From assembly GCF_000150275.1 (NCBI RefSeq), contig NW_002060947.1:2221740-2285739 (forward strand): a stretch of DNA of 64,000 nt, read 5' to 3'. Position 1 is the first letter of the stretch. Every line of letters starts with the position of its first letter. The DNA comes from Trichoplax adhaerens. Lineage: Eukaryota > Placozoa > Uniplacotomia > Trichoplacea > Trichoplacidae. Made by a program: the position numbers and the translations under genes. The notes below the pieces were generated by a model. It was not told where the DNA came from, made no database searches, and was given only the letters and a program-made list of their open reading frames with translations. Of the stretch, positions 13,101 through 28,931 are shown piece by piece.

Positions 13101-13797
13101 GTGATTTAATTCTCCTGTCATTACTGTTTTGTTCATCCTTCAGGAGGTCAACTTCAGTCTGTAGTTTCTCGATCCTGCCATCAGCTACATGTAGCAAATC
13201 AGCAATATAGGGATCACTTATTGCATCGTGATTGTTATAACCATAAGCACGATCATCAGACGGATCGATTGTTGCATCAATGTCCATTCGTTGTCTCCTA
13301 TGTGGAATATGACGTTTTCGACCACCAGGAGTTTCGACAACAGCTTGAAAATTCCTTTCCTGCAGTTGCTGAATACGATCGGTTTTAATTTCAGTTGCAT
13401 GCTCTAAGGATTTAATTTTATGAGCGTATTGCGTATTAAGAAACCGTAAGTCAGCATTTTCATGTTCCAAATGGCGTACGGTTTCTTTTAAATCTCGAAT
13501 TGTTAATTCACTTTCTTCCTTGACTTTAATTAGTTGCAAATGGATGCTATTATTCTCTTTCATTAATCGACCATTATCTCGCTTGTATGGCTCAATAATT
13601 CTTTCCCAATTACCTTTCTCAACCTGACGCTGACTAAGTTCGGTTTTAGCATTCTTTAAGCTTTCAGTAGTATGTAACAAGTCGGCAAACAATTTCTCCA
13701 CCAAAGGTACACTATCAACTCCTAACAGTTGCCGATAGCCTAATTGATCCAGCCTTCTTCGTAGCTTTGTGAACTTCCTTTCTGCCGCTGTCGACAT
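7120..13797 (-). CDS. CEP135: Centrosomal protein CEP135/Bld10, complete, 23 exons
   Basis: Coiled-coil scaffold of the centriole cartwheel and wall. Exons in translation order: 13797-13090, 12475-12347, 12156-11941, 11841-11625, 11515-11469, 11377-11246, 11172-11044, 10953-10855, 10749-10687, 10316-10149, 10025-9948, 9770-9503, 9436-9226, 9036-8868, 8777-8535, 8435-8382, 8310-8212, 8114-8004, 7865-7812, 7709-7647, 7568-7501, 7398-7367, 7295-7120. Every intron is GT-AG; the sum is 3534 nt, giving 1177 aa (human about 1140). The N terminus carries the hallmark blocks RRRLDQLGYRQLLG, PLVEKLFADLLHTTESL and DPYIADLLHVAD of the conserved microtubule/centriole-binding region, and the rest is heptad-rich. 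A late block KENRRLHEDLAIM also matches vertebrate CEP135. The recurrent ERD pattern (LEEERDHYKKEC, LERERDYYRDEC, RIEEERDDAI) shows the internal coiled-coil repeats of the family. The gene is head-to-head with ABCE1 across repeat block 2. The exon 13 acceptor was chosen by phase, because a nearer AG leads to a stop. Confidence 0.96.
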
Positions 13798-16059
13798 GAT
13801 TTTTACCTTGCTATAGTTTACCTATGCAAGAAATATAAATAAAATACGTAAATATTACTAAATCTATTTCATGATAATAGAATTGATGCAGGTAACTTTT
13901 ATCCCAATTTCTCTATCTATCTCTAAATTACCTATCTACGTTAAAGTTATCTCTTCAAGATCATAGTAACTGAAATCGTGCGATGATACTGCCCTAAGAC
14001 AGTTAAAATTACTCTAGAGTTGTCTGAAGAATTGTTTATCGTCGACTATTGCATTAGAACAAATGGAGCACATTTTCTCTCAAGGTAAAAATAAAATTTC
14101 GTAATATATGTAATAACGCGCACGTTGTATAGGCTGCTTTGGTAGATTAAAGTTTAATTTATTCTCTCCTCACTGATCTAACGTATTTTACGATATTTCT
14201 TGAGCAATTTCATTACTTGCCGGCAACTTGAATATAATGACAAGAATCAGTAGCATTTGTGAAAATGCTGCATCTTGCTAAATAATTTCTTCACAGCCAG
14301 TACTGTACTCGTATTGCCACGTATATGGATCAAAGGGACTAAAATAATGACTTTAAAATATCCATTGTAACCATATGACCTATCATCTGCACACGGAACT
14401 AATCTCATTTTGACCTTAACTTATCATATCTATTTTAACTTATACAGCATGTGTTTCCTCCGTCAAGTACTATTGCAATTGCTTAAACGGTAGTTCCTTT
14501 ATGCCAAAATAGTTAATTATGTACGTACGATGTACAGCACTGTACTACATGTGGCGTGTATAACAATTTAGCTTAGATCTGCCAGACGAATGATCACTGG
14601 ACAAGTGATTGCAATCTGAGAAATCTGAAGAATTAAGCAGATCTACATCATCGTTCAAAATATAAAATTGCAAATTATATTATACGTATACAGGAAGTAT
14701 TTCAAGTAGCATCGACCTAGTCATTAGTGACCAGTATATGCTATAATTAATGATGTTCTAATGAATGTTATTGTCATCGCATCAGTAATAACATATGTAA
14801 TTAGTTCCATACACGACTATATGGTATAAATATACACATACTGTTGTATATCATGCTATGATTCAATTATGTATATTACTCGCAACTATTTATGGCCGAT
14901 GCCTGTAATAATTAAATAATATCAATACTAGCATAATCTCGTGAAGATCTTGTTGGGTATTGCAGTAATGTCCATGCAAACAGTCAATTTTTGTATCCTA
15001 CGTACACTTGCAAATACAGTCGATGATCCTGTTCACTCTCAGTAATTATTTTATCCCATTTTTTTTAATTAATTAAAGTGAAATAAATAACTCAGCTTAC
15101 TGTATAGTGTACTCTATGCAGCCGTTGTTACATCGTTGCGATTATTGATAATATATCTGTTATCTATATATAATTCAATTAATAAAGTTACAAGGTTTTA
15201 TTACTGTAAAGATACAGTATCATGATCTACGTACTATATGTCGAATCCAGATCCAAATTCTATCTATCTACTGCCACGATAAAATGTACTGTACAAATGT
15301 AAGAAATGATATCATTGTAAGGGAATGAAATGATGAAACTGTTGGAAGGAAAAAATATTCCAATATTTTAATTTGTTCTGACTGTCTTCTGAGGTAGTTG
15401 AACCAATGGCTATATCATCTATTCGTAGCTATAACGATAGCTGTTGAACATGCGAGCGATTTCTAATTGAATAGTATGGGTGGAATGAGTGTTCATTTAT
15501 GTTAATCCACTATCATCATACTCGTACACTATAGCATAGTAATCTTAGCCTTATTCAATGATGTGAAAAAATTTGGATACATTAATAGGTAGGTTTATCT
15601 AAGAGTGGATGACTTTATTATTTGATTATTATTGTTATTCATTATTTTTGTTTCATTCTTATCAAATTATGAGCATGTAAACGTGTCATGGATATGACTA
15701 GTGAAGTAATGATGGACTACCAGTTAAGACAGTAGAATGGATTTTATAGAGTTGAAGTAAGCTTTAAGTTATACATACCTTTGAAAGTAAAAATGTAATT
15801 ATTGACGAACCAGACCAGAGTTTTGAAGGCTAGTTTATTACTCTGCCACTACAGTAGTGGTCAATGAGATAATGAAAGATAACGGAAATTAATTCAAAGT
15901 TTATGATTGTAAGAGTGTAGCACACAGAAGCAGTGATTTTGCTCTTACTGGACACTGTACGAATCCTCGCGTAAGCAACAGACTATTGAAGTATCCTTGT
16001 CAACAAACAGTAGTCGCTCTGGCGCCCTCTTCGGTCTTGATCCGTTTTTGAATTGACTG
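13798..16059. other. Intergenic, 5' flank of CEP135, no gene seen
   Basis: AT-rich sequence with isolated TACTGTAC words and no supported exon. It forms the left part of the head-to-head CEP135/ABCE1 gap, so it should contain the CEP135 promoter and 5'UTR, which I cannot place. Confidence 0.55.
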
Positions 16060-16520
16060 TTTTACAGTACGGTACAGTACAGTAGATTGTACAGTACTCA
16101 ATGTTTTTACACACGGCTGTACACTGTACTGTACTGTACAGTACAGTGTACAGTACAGTACAGTACTCAAAGTTTTTACACACGATTGTACTGGACACTG
16201 TACACTAGTGTACAGTACAGTAAAGTATATACTGTACTGTAGAGCACTGGACTGTACAGTACTGTACTGTACTGTACAGTACTCAAAGTTTTTACACACG
16301 ACTGTACAGTACTGTACTGTATACTGTACAGTGTACAGTGTACTGTACAGTGTACAGTATTTACTACAGACTGTGAATTGAAATTCTTACCAGTACAGTA
16401 GTACAGTACAGTACTGTACTTGTAATGCAGTACTATGTACTGTAAATCTACAGTACAATATTGTACGCTTGGTGTCGTACAGTACAGTACGTAGTACGTA
16501 CCATACTGTAATACACTGGA
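16060..16520. repeat. Flipping (GTACA)n/(TGTAC)n repeat block 2, CEP135/ABCE1 gap
   Basis: Same palindromic period-5 sequence as block 1. A unique core AGTACTCAAWGTTTTTACAC is embedded three times (starts 16093, 16162, 16278), separated by GTACA/TGTAC runs of variable length, so the core and the repeat were amplified together. The block lies between the divergent starts of CEP135 (13797, minus) and ABCE1 (17114, plus), about 600 bp upstream of ABCE1. Confidence 0.92.
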
Positions 16521-21484
<4,964 letters not shown>

Positions 21485-21525
21485 CGTGATAACAATCCTG
21501 AGTATTAACCTACGTGCATTAATCA

Positions 21526-21531
21526 AATAAA
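21526..21531 (+). promoter_or_regulatory. Probable polyadenylation signal of ABCE1
   Basis: Canonical AATAAA, 42 bp after the ABCE1 stop, within a run of overlapping AAATAAATAAATAA copies. The close placement after a solid gene model makes it credible. Confidence 0.6.
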
Positions 21532-22254
21532 TAAATAATGAAGTTAAATGAATGAAACCTTAAATTCTTACAATTTAATATTTGGATACACTAGAAATTC
21601 TTTAATTCAGAATGACATGGACGTATCGTCTATTGTAAATTGTTCAAAGCAATACACAGACAGCTTGTGAGATTTTTAAACTACAGTACTGCAATACAAT
21701 CTGTAAGTGACTCATGCTGCATGGAAAAATTAGTTTATATTTACTAAATTCTTATGCGCATTGTTGAAATCATCTTACACTTGAATTTAGAGCCATTGCA
21801 TTATTAACGTAAGTTTTATTGTCTTTAGATAGTCTCTTTGCATGTCATTTTTAAGATTTACTATTTAATAAGGAAACACACATACATGTATAATCAAAGT
21901 ATTAATGTGCGCAAAACGATACGTTCACCTAAAAATATAGTTTGCATGACGTTGGATGTCATTCATCGAAAGATAAATTCTAATTCTATAACCATGGAGT
22001 CTATGCTGTAGACGCGATATAAAATAGAGCTTCTTGCATCGATACTTCGTTTTCGATGACTTGTTACAGTTTACAACAGAACATTTTCAGACTATAAAAA
22101 CAGCGAAATAAGTGATCAATCACAATTTCGTAGGTAATGCCAAATTTGCACCAAATTTGGCCAAGACTTAATATAAGTAAATTCGATAAGTTGTGTCGCA
22201 TCTAAAGGTACATTATTTAAATAAATATGAACTAAATACAGAGTTAAAGTATAT

Positions 22255-22440
22255 AGTGGTGGTTTTATAGTGCTGAGTACTTGGAAGGCCAATGCAAGTA
22301 CATCTAAATTGAATATGGAGCTATATAATGGTTCTATAGTGGTGAGTACTGGGAAGGCCAATTCAAGTACATCCAAATTGAATATAGAGCTAAACAATGA
22401 TTTTTATAGTGGTGAGTGCTGCCAAGGCCAATTAAAAATC
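22255..22440. repeat. 69-70 bp tandem repeat, about 2.5-3 copies
   Basis: Copies begin near 22266, 22335 and 22405, each starting TATAGTG[C/G]TGAGT and followed by AAGGCCAAT. The first two copies share a longer GTACATC[T/C]AAATTGAATAT segment; the third is truncated and diverged. An 89-codon plus-strand frame runs through it (22270-22539) and would encode two near-identical 23-residue repeats. With no start context, splice signals or known family, I treat it as a non-coding minisatellite. Confidence 0.8.
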
Positions 22441-22628
22441 GAAAAAAATATTACTAGCGATTATTATTTGGAGTGTAGCACAATCAATCAATCACATATC
22501 TTTACTTTAAAGAATAAAAAACTGAGATGTACCCTATGATTATGACAGGATGTAAGGCCAAGCAGAGCCTAGAGCAACAAAATGAATGTTAGTAGGTTTA
22601 TTTATCATTATCAGCAATCTACGTATAG

Positions 22629-23030
22629 CTAATCATCAGTTAAAGTCATCTTTTTAATATTATCCATGGTTGCTGATATATCAAAGCTCGCTTGATTTGC
22701 AATTATTGATTTAATGGACTCGAAAAATGTAATATCTTCGAAATGAATTGTTTTCCGTGATGGCTTATTGCTTAAGCTGTTGGTGAAATCTTGAATTCTA
22801 TTCAAAATTTTGAAAGGTGTTACTACATCACCCATCTCAGCGGAATATTTAATATTTATAAGATTGATGATTTCGTCTAATAAATTACGCCTTCCAATGA
22901 AAAGAAACGTACTAGCCGCATTTGGCTCAGTAATGACTAAATACTTGACAGCTTGTTGATGGAGGAGTTGCTGAATTTCTTTCTCTTGATAAGATGTCGT
23001 TATACCGTAAAGACTGTTCATCTTGTACAT
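22629..23030 (-). CDS. Unrecognised 133-aa protein (possibly last exon of a longer gene)
   Basis: An open frame long for this AT-rich DNA, with coding-like composition: amphipathic helices, no low complexity, acidic C terminus ending MTLTDD. It starts at the ATG at 23030; the frame stays open for about 13 more codons upstream to a TGA, so a splice acceptor there could make it the 3' exon of a larger gene. Segments such as AVKYLVITEPNAASTFLFIG (a beta-strand-like stretch then a helix) suggest a small alpha/beta fold. I do not recognise the family and assign no function. It faces VPS37A head-to-head across repeat block 3 and ABCE1 tail-to-tail. Confidence 0.55.
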   Translation of the reverse strand: MYKMNSLYGITTSYQEKEIQQLLHQQAVKYLVITEPNAASTFLFIGRRNLLDEIINLINIKYSAEMGDVVTPFKILNRIQDFTNSLSNKPSRKTIHFEDITFFESIKSIIANQASFDISATMDNIKKMTLTDD

Positions 23031-23424
23031 CAAATTATGTAATGTAGTAACTTTATTAAAGCATCTTCAAAGTTAGTTTTACTCTTTCGAAATGGATTTT
23101 CACAGTACACTCGTATACTTTATACTACATGTTCTTTTGGTAACGGGAAGAAGGAAGGAAGGCCTACAGTAGTTTAGCTGGAGGGGATTAGCTTGAGATT
23201 TTGGTGGAAAAATTTCTTCTTTAGTAGTTCTTTCGGTAAGTTGATCATGATACAAAGGCTGTACTGAGTGATGAATTTTTACTCAATTATGTTTTAATCG
23301 AGAAAATTGGAAAATTGTCGTCTCTAATGACTCCATTCCAGATACTTTCAAAATAATCTGGAGTTTCTGGACAGAACCCACCTACAAAATCCAATTTTAG
23401 TTATAGCTACGCATGCTTGAAATA

Positions 23425-23625
23425 CAGTACTGTACTTGCGTATCATGGCTGTACTGTACTGTACTGAACATCCACATCACTGAAACGCCTTACTGAATAC
23501 AGTGTACAGTATACAGTACATTCGTGAATGTACGGTAGCACAGTACTGTACACCGAGTACCGTACTGTACTTAGAATGGCACAGTTCCGTACAGGGACCA
23601 GCAGAGTACAGTACAGTATGACATA
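23425..23625. repeat. Flipping (GTACA)n/(TGTAC)n repeat block 3, upstream of VPS37A
   Basis: A short, more diverged block of TACTGTAC/GTACAGTA words ending about 110 bp before the VPS37A start codon, between it and the divergent 133-aa ORF. It is the smallest block, and any real VPS37A core promoter must overlap or adjoin it. Confidence 0.8.
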
Positions 23626-23734
23626 ACCCGATTCAACATTGCTGTCCGGAGTATTCGCCCATTCGCCATCAGTACAAGTACAAGATCGAGCAGGAAACTC
23701 CTTTTAACGCGTTTATGGTTCAATCGATTTGAAG

Positions 23735-26700
23735 ATGGCAAGTTGGTTTCCATCTATTTTAACAGGCCAAACTCAAGACCGACCTCAAGTTCCTCCTATC
23801 CCACCTATAACAGCATTGCAACAACAAAGGCAGAAGCAAATTGACTCTTTATTTCAGTATAATTACAAGTAGGTAGCATCTATCGATACAAACTGGATTT
23901 TAGCAACAACTCGTCATCCATGTCAGCAATCCAATGCCAATGACTTGGCAGACAAAAGATACAACCTCGTATAGCTGTATAATTTCTAGTTATAAAATTG
24001 TGAATTGATACAGACATAGAAGGAGCAAAAATGCATAAAATTATCGCATAACATCGATTAGGCCAACTGCTGAAGAATTATTATTGATTTCTCGTCGAGT
24101 ATCTACAGTCTTGTATTAGCCTGCAATGTAAATAGTATTACGGTATTTTCCTGTATCATTGATAGAAAGTGCAGGCATGAAAGAACAATATTGGCATAAT
24201 TATAATCACTTGGCATAAAAATAGAGTAGCCTAATCAGATTGCTATCTTCAAACTTTCACGATAATACAAACTTCAATAATCAATTCAGCAAAAAATCGA
24301 CCAGTTAAACTTTGATTTACCACTACTACTCTTATACTAAATTCTCGGTCGGAATAGGTATATTTACAGTACGGTATTACGCTAGAGATCCCTAGTTCGA
24401 CATGACGTCATTCAGCTTGAATCAGACTTACAGCGAGTTAGAAGCATCGATTCTGCCATTTTTTCCATCGAAGTTAATAGAGCAGGCTTATCTGATTTTC
24501 TCTTTCCGTCATTATAGACGTGTATAATGTTCTCTTTATTCCGTCCTAGACGACTTTTCCACTACTGTACAATATAAGGAATGTTGACATGTTCTCCTGT
24601 GTACAGCTACCATTCTTATCAAAATATGAAATATTCTCATTTCAGTCGGCCAACATTTATAATACTTGCAATTTATCGACGGGCTTTCTATTGTTTCATC
24701 AAACCATAAAACCATTTCTGAGTTGATAAATTAAGCAATTATACTGTCAAATAATGTAGATGTTGGGCGATCTTACATACACTTACATACAAGATAGAAA
24801 AACTCAACAGTATCGAGTAACAGCTATGTGCGTAAAGTAGATTAAACGTACGTTATGCAGTAGATACGTATAAATGTTATGCTTTTCAAATTAGTATTGA
24901 TATCCTTTACAGTAAGCCATAAGCTGTATTATGATAGAAAATTAACATTTAGTTCATAAAATGAGAATAAAACCCTAAAGTCGTAATGTTTGCACTTATC
25001 CATATACAACTCAATGAAATCATTCTTAAAAAATTACATACGAGTATTTTAGCGGACTGGACAAGTTGTTCGCACCAACTGTTGTACTCTACACGCTTAT
25101 ATTCAAGCTATAGAATAGGATTGTCTTTTTGAACATAATGTTAGTTAGTATTGATGATTATATTATACCGCTATCTAAGTATATAGTAACTAATCAATCG
25201 CCATATTTGCTCAGCGTAACCGAAACCGTTAAATCACAAGAATTTCGAATCGTTGCCTCATCTACTAACAATGCGACGTATTACCTGAATATGTAAGTAT
25301 TGGTACTGCTTTGCTGTATGTAGTAGATTAATGAATCTATTAATTACTTATTGACCTTACCAACTGTAAAATACGGATATGACTTGTATGATTTACATAA
25401 ATTAGCTAACTTTACCGTATGCTGTAAATTGACGGGGAATGTTAACTTCATAGCTTTATTAATTAATTTATACTGTTAGAAAAATAGACGAATTTATATA
25501 TACGTGTTTTGCTCTGGTCTTAGAAACCTTCCACCGCAGTTTCCTGATGAAAAACCGATACTTTCTGTTTACCCTTCATGCCGACATCCTTGGATCAATG
25601 AACAGGTTTCCATTTCACTACGTTTCGATTTCCTAAACTGTATTGAACTCGAAAAAATTAGATATTTATATAGCGTTATGAGGTCTAATAACATTTTGTA
25701 TGCTGCTTTTTATGATATGGTCATATTGAAACGCATATGTATTACCTATTCTGTATTTTCTTCAGATGATAGTTACTGGATGCCCTGCTATTAATGGGGT
25801 TTGTATTAAGAAGACAAATTTTTGATATTTGATCAGTAAAATACAGGAATTAGATGATAATCATTGTACGCTCACTATGAATATCTACACTTTATCACAG
25901 ATTCTTACATAAATCTTTCTGTAACATAATAATCTGTCTTACTTTACAGTTTATGGTTCATTCTTGCCTTGGTTTGGCTGTACAACAGGTTGTTAAAGAA
26001 TTTCAAGAACGACCTCCGCAATTATATCAGCAGACTCATCAAAGTCAAAGGTTGGTCATTCTTCTTGCAATATTTACAGTATCATAATGCCATTCAATAA
26101 AATCTCATGTTCAGGCAGAACTACAGATATTCACTTCCAATTCAGAAAGTGAATCTCGATGTCAAATGTTATGTATTTAGGACAGGAAATAATAACTAAT
26201 CCAATAAACTGATTCTAGTTAATTTGTGATATTTTCATAGAAATTACAATAGTTACCCTTCTCCTCCCTCTATACCTGATAATAATATGAATATGCCTCG
26301 CGCTATCAACGTCAATGATGGAGATGTTCCTTATAATCCGGTACGTCTCTACAGAAACCTCATAAGGGATTACTGCATATTATTTAAAAATTTGCGTTGT
26401 GATACGGTCTTTAGGACACTATAACTTGTGAAAGAATGTTGTGATATTGAAATAGATTCTGTTTTGCGTAGCCCATGTTGTTTAAAAACAATACATATAA
26501 CAAGCCAGAGGTGCAAACTAAATTTCCTAAATTGCGATCCTATAGGTAAATTATATTATTCATATTATGTACTATTTTAAATAACTAGTATTAAATTTAC
26601 TGTTGTAACGTTTATACGCTTCCTCAATTTTTCAATAAACTGCTACAAATACTTAGTACATCTGAATTAAAAGAATTACGAGGCAACCATGAAGCAATAG

Positions 26701-27933
26701 AGAAGTTTATCCAAAATCTGGATGAGGTATTTAATTCTTTATATGCCGGTATCATGTACAGTACGCTGTCAGTCATCGTGAAGTAGGGTATACAGTACCG
26801 AAGTATAGAATGAAAGATTCTACATTTTATATGTCAACTTTAGTGGTCCAATCCGTGTGTTTTGATTACATACGTAGGTACATATGATCAAGGAAGATCG
26901 AGAACAAATTTTGAATCGTTGTGAAGACATTGCTCGTGCGTTTCAATTCCATTGATCATTAATACTACATACATACTTTGCCAACTTTAATCACAGAAAT
27001 AAAAGACTGCTTTTTAAAACTTTAAGGAATGAACCTAGCGAAAGCACCAGAATTGGAAAATCGTAGACAGAGCCTTCTTGAATTGGTATGCATAGCAAGA
27101 AAATCGATCCTCTCTATGTTATAAATTAAATTATATTTTTAAATATATTACTTATAGTACATTACCAGAGAAGAATATCAAAAAGGTCTTGATAAGGCTT
27201 TCGAAATCCAAAGAGAACATTTACGGGTTCGTTGCTTGTCTATTTACTTGATCTTTACGTTTTCTGTTTATGTTTTTGATTATAGAAGCATTTATTTTCG
27301 TATGCATAGTAGCTATTTATAAGACGATCTTTAAAAATTTTTTCTTATTTTGCTAGGATTATTCTGTCGATGCTATTTATACTAATTTACGAGTTGCAAC
27401 AGCCGACGCTGATGAAAAGTCGGAGGTACTGAATACTTCTTGCTGAGTTATGGATTAATCTTTTACTTTTTAAGTAGCAACTATGATTTTGATATCGTTT
27501 TGTGGTAACAAAATTAGCGAGTAAGAGCCGATAATTGAATATATCAACGTTTACCTTGTATTATTTTTCGTTACATTTTAACATTACTTTAAAACTGTCA
27601 ACTAGGATCTTGCAGAAAAGTTCCTTGATAGTAAGTCATTACTTATATTTCATAATATATTATGCATAAACGAGCGTATTATTGAAGTCCACCTTGTTAT
27701 CGTATCTTCAGGAAAGGTTAGCATAGACGCATTCCTGCAGCATTTTATGGATTTAAGAAAGGTATAAAACTGCCCGAAATTTTAATTTTACTCTTGACTC
27801 TTTCTTTATAGTAGTGAAATATATGAATAGCGATGAGTGACTGGTGTCTATTTATCAATTCTCTTCTTTTAACTAGACAAGTCATTCGAGACGTGTAAAA
27901 TTGGAAAAAATTAAGCAAGAACACGGCTTATAA
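23735..27933 (+). CDS. VPS37A: VPS37A, ESCRT-I subunit, complete, 15 exons
   Basis: ESCRT-I component sorting ubiquitinated cargo into multivesicular bodies. Exons: 23735-23868, 25149-25292, 25524-25605, 25766-25798, 25950-26050, 26241-26340, 26472-26545, 26657-26726, 26878-26935, 27027-27085, 27158-27226, 27357-27425, 27606-27630, 27712-27761, 27877-27933. The total of 1125 nt gives 374 aa (human 397). The N terminus has the Trp/Phe-rich start and ALQQQRQKQIDSL helix of VPS37A. A UEV-like domain (about 70-165) contains NLPPQFPDEKPILSVYP, and a Pro/Asn-rich linker follows. The C-terminal Mod(r) domain (about 225-374) includes ELKELRGNHEAIEKFI and KVSIDAFLQHFMDLRK; it would form the coiled-coil stalk with TSG101 and VPS28. 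Exon 13 is a 25-bp microexon. The exon 2 acceptor is the least certain; it was chosen by phase, and this region is longer than in human. MITD1 follows tail-to-tail. Confidence 0.94.
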
Positions 27934-28931
27934 CGAATTAGTTATTCCCCACTTTCTGTGCAAATTCTTGGATCGTATACAAATTTAGGAACTCACTAAA
28001 CCATGGCGTTATACTTTTATCTGATGTCATAGATTTGTTGAATTGTAAAAATGATATCATATGTCCAAATTTGGCATTCTTACCTTAATTATTGTTAATA
28101 TCAAATGGGATCGTGATGATAACTTGTACAGTTTAAATTATTTTAACAACCCTTATTCAAATTTAGTATGACTGTAACAAAATCTTGGGAAGCTGTTAGA
28201 TTACAGTATCTCTTATGAGCAGAAATATCACTAAAACTATAAACTACTAAATACTGTACTTAAATGAATGAAACTTTGGAATATGTTTATAAAGAATATT
28301 ATTTAAAATAAATTTGTTTGTTAATCGTGCATTTTAAAAAGTATCCATGATTCATACGTTTATGTTGTATAAGAATCTTAAAATTTTAGCAATAAAACTT
28401 TCGTACTCTTGCTTGGGTGTGTATATATTCCTTAATCCAAGATCCATCGTACAATGTTCTAGCTATATGAGAACTACCTTATGTTGCAACATGCATGGTC
28501 ATTGGTTATGAATTGTTTCTGTAGCGATTGTAATCAACGGTTTCCGTATTCGCGTTAAATATTATACACTAGGCAAGTACAAAATAAATTAAAATGAATC
28601 TTGAAATGGAAATCCATTTAGGCAAGTAAAACTGCAAAACAAATTCAACATGAACATATTTTTCTTACTTAAGTAATCCGTTTTATAATGCGAAATCACT
28701 ACGACTACCAAGTGCTATTATACATGTATACGCATATTAAATTTATAAGCCAAAATTTTAGTTGCTTGACAAGCAACAGTATTGAATCATGTGTACCACG
28801 CATGAAATAAGTCAAGTTAAAACGCAGCTTTTAGGCCAAAACGTCCCTAAAGTGACCTCAATACACAATACGCATACGTTCAATTTAACTATGGATGTAA
28901 CAGAATGACCTTTACAATTTATCGCATCACT
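27934..28931. other. Tail-to-tail gap VPS37A / MITD1
   Basis: Presumably the two 3'UTRs. An AATAAA on the plus strand near 28308 could end VPS37A. No further gene and no GTACA/TGTAC block are seen. Confidence 0.6.

Larger units (their letters stand above)
21485..22628. other. Tail-to-tail gap ABCE1 / 133-aa ORF
   Basis: Starts with the ABCE1 3'UTR (AATAAA at 21526). The middle shows no gene; the right part holds the 69-70 bp tandem repeat. There is no GTACA/TGTAC block. Confidence 0.6.

Noticed and set aside
15983-16299. Frames with a repeated VCKNFEYCTV-like peptide
   Set aside because: They translate the three-fold core of block 2; this is DNA-level repetition, not a repeat protein.
16060-16520. 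CRISPR-like appearance of repeated cores with spacers
   Set aside because: Repeats are palindromic microsatellite and spacers are the same pentamers; the host is an intron-bearing eukaryote.
23285-23395. Minus-strand open stretch preceded by TTTTGTAG with an exon-like peptide (CPETPDYFESIWNGVIRDD)
   Set aside because: It looks coding-like and could belong to the 133-aa ORF gene, but no in-phase donor occurs before its stop and no junction to 22629-23030 could be made.
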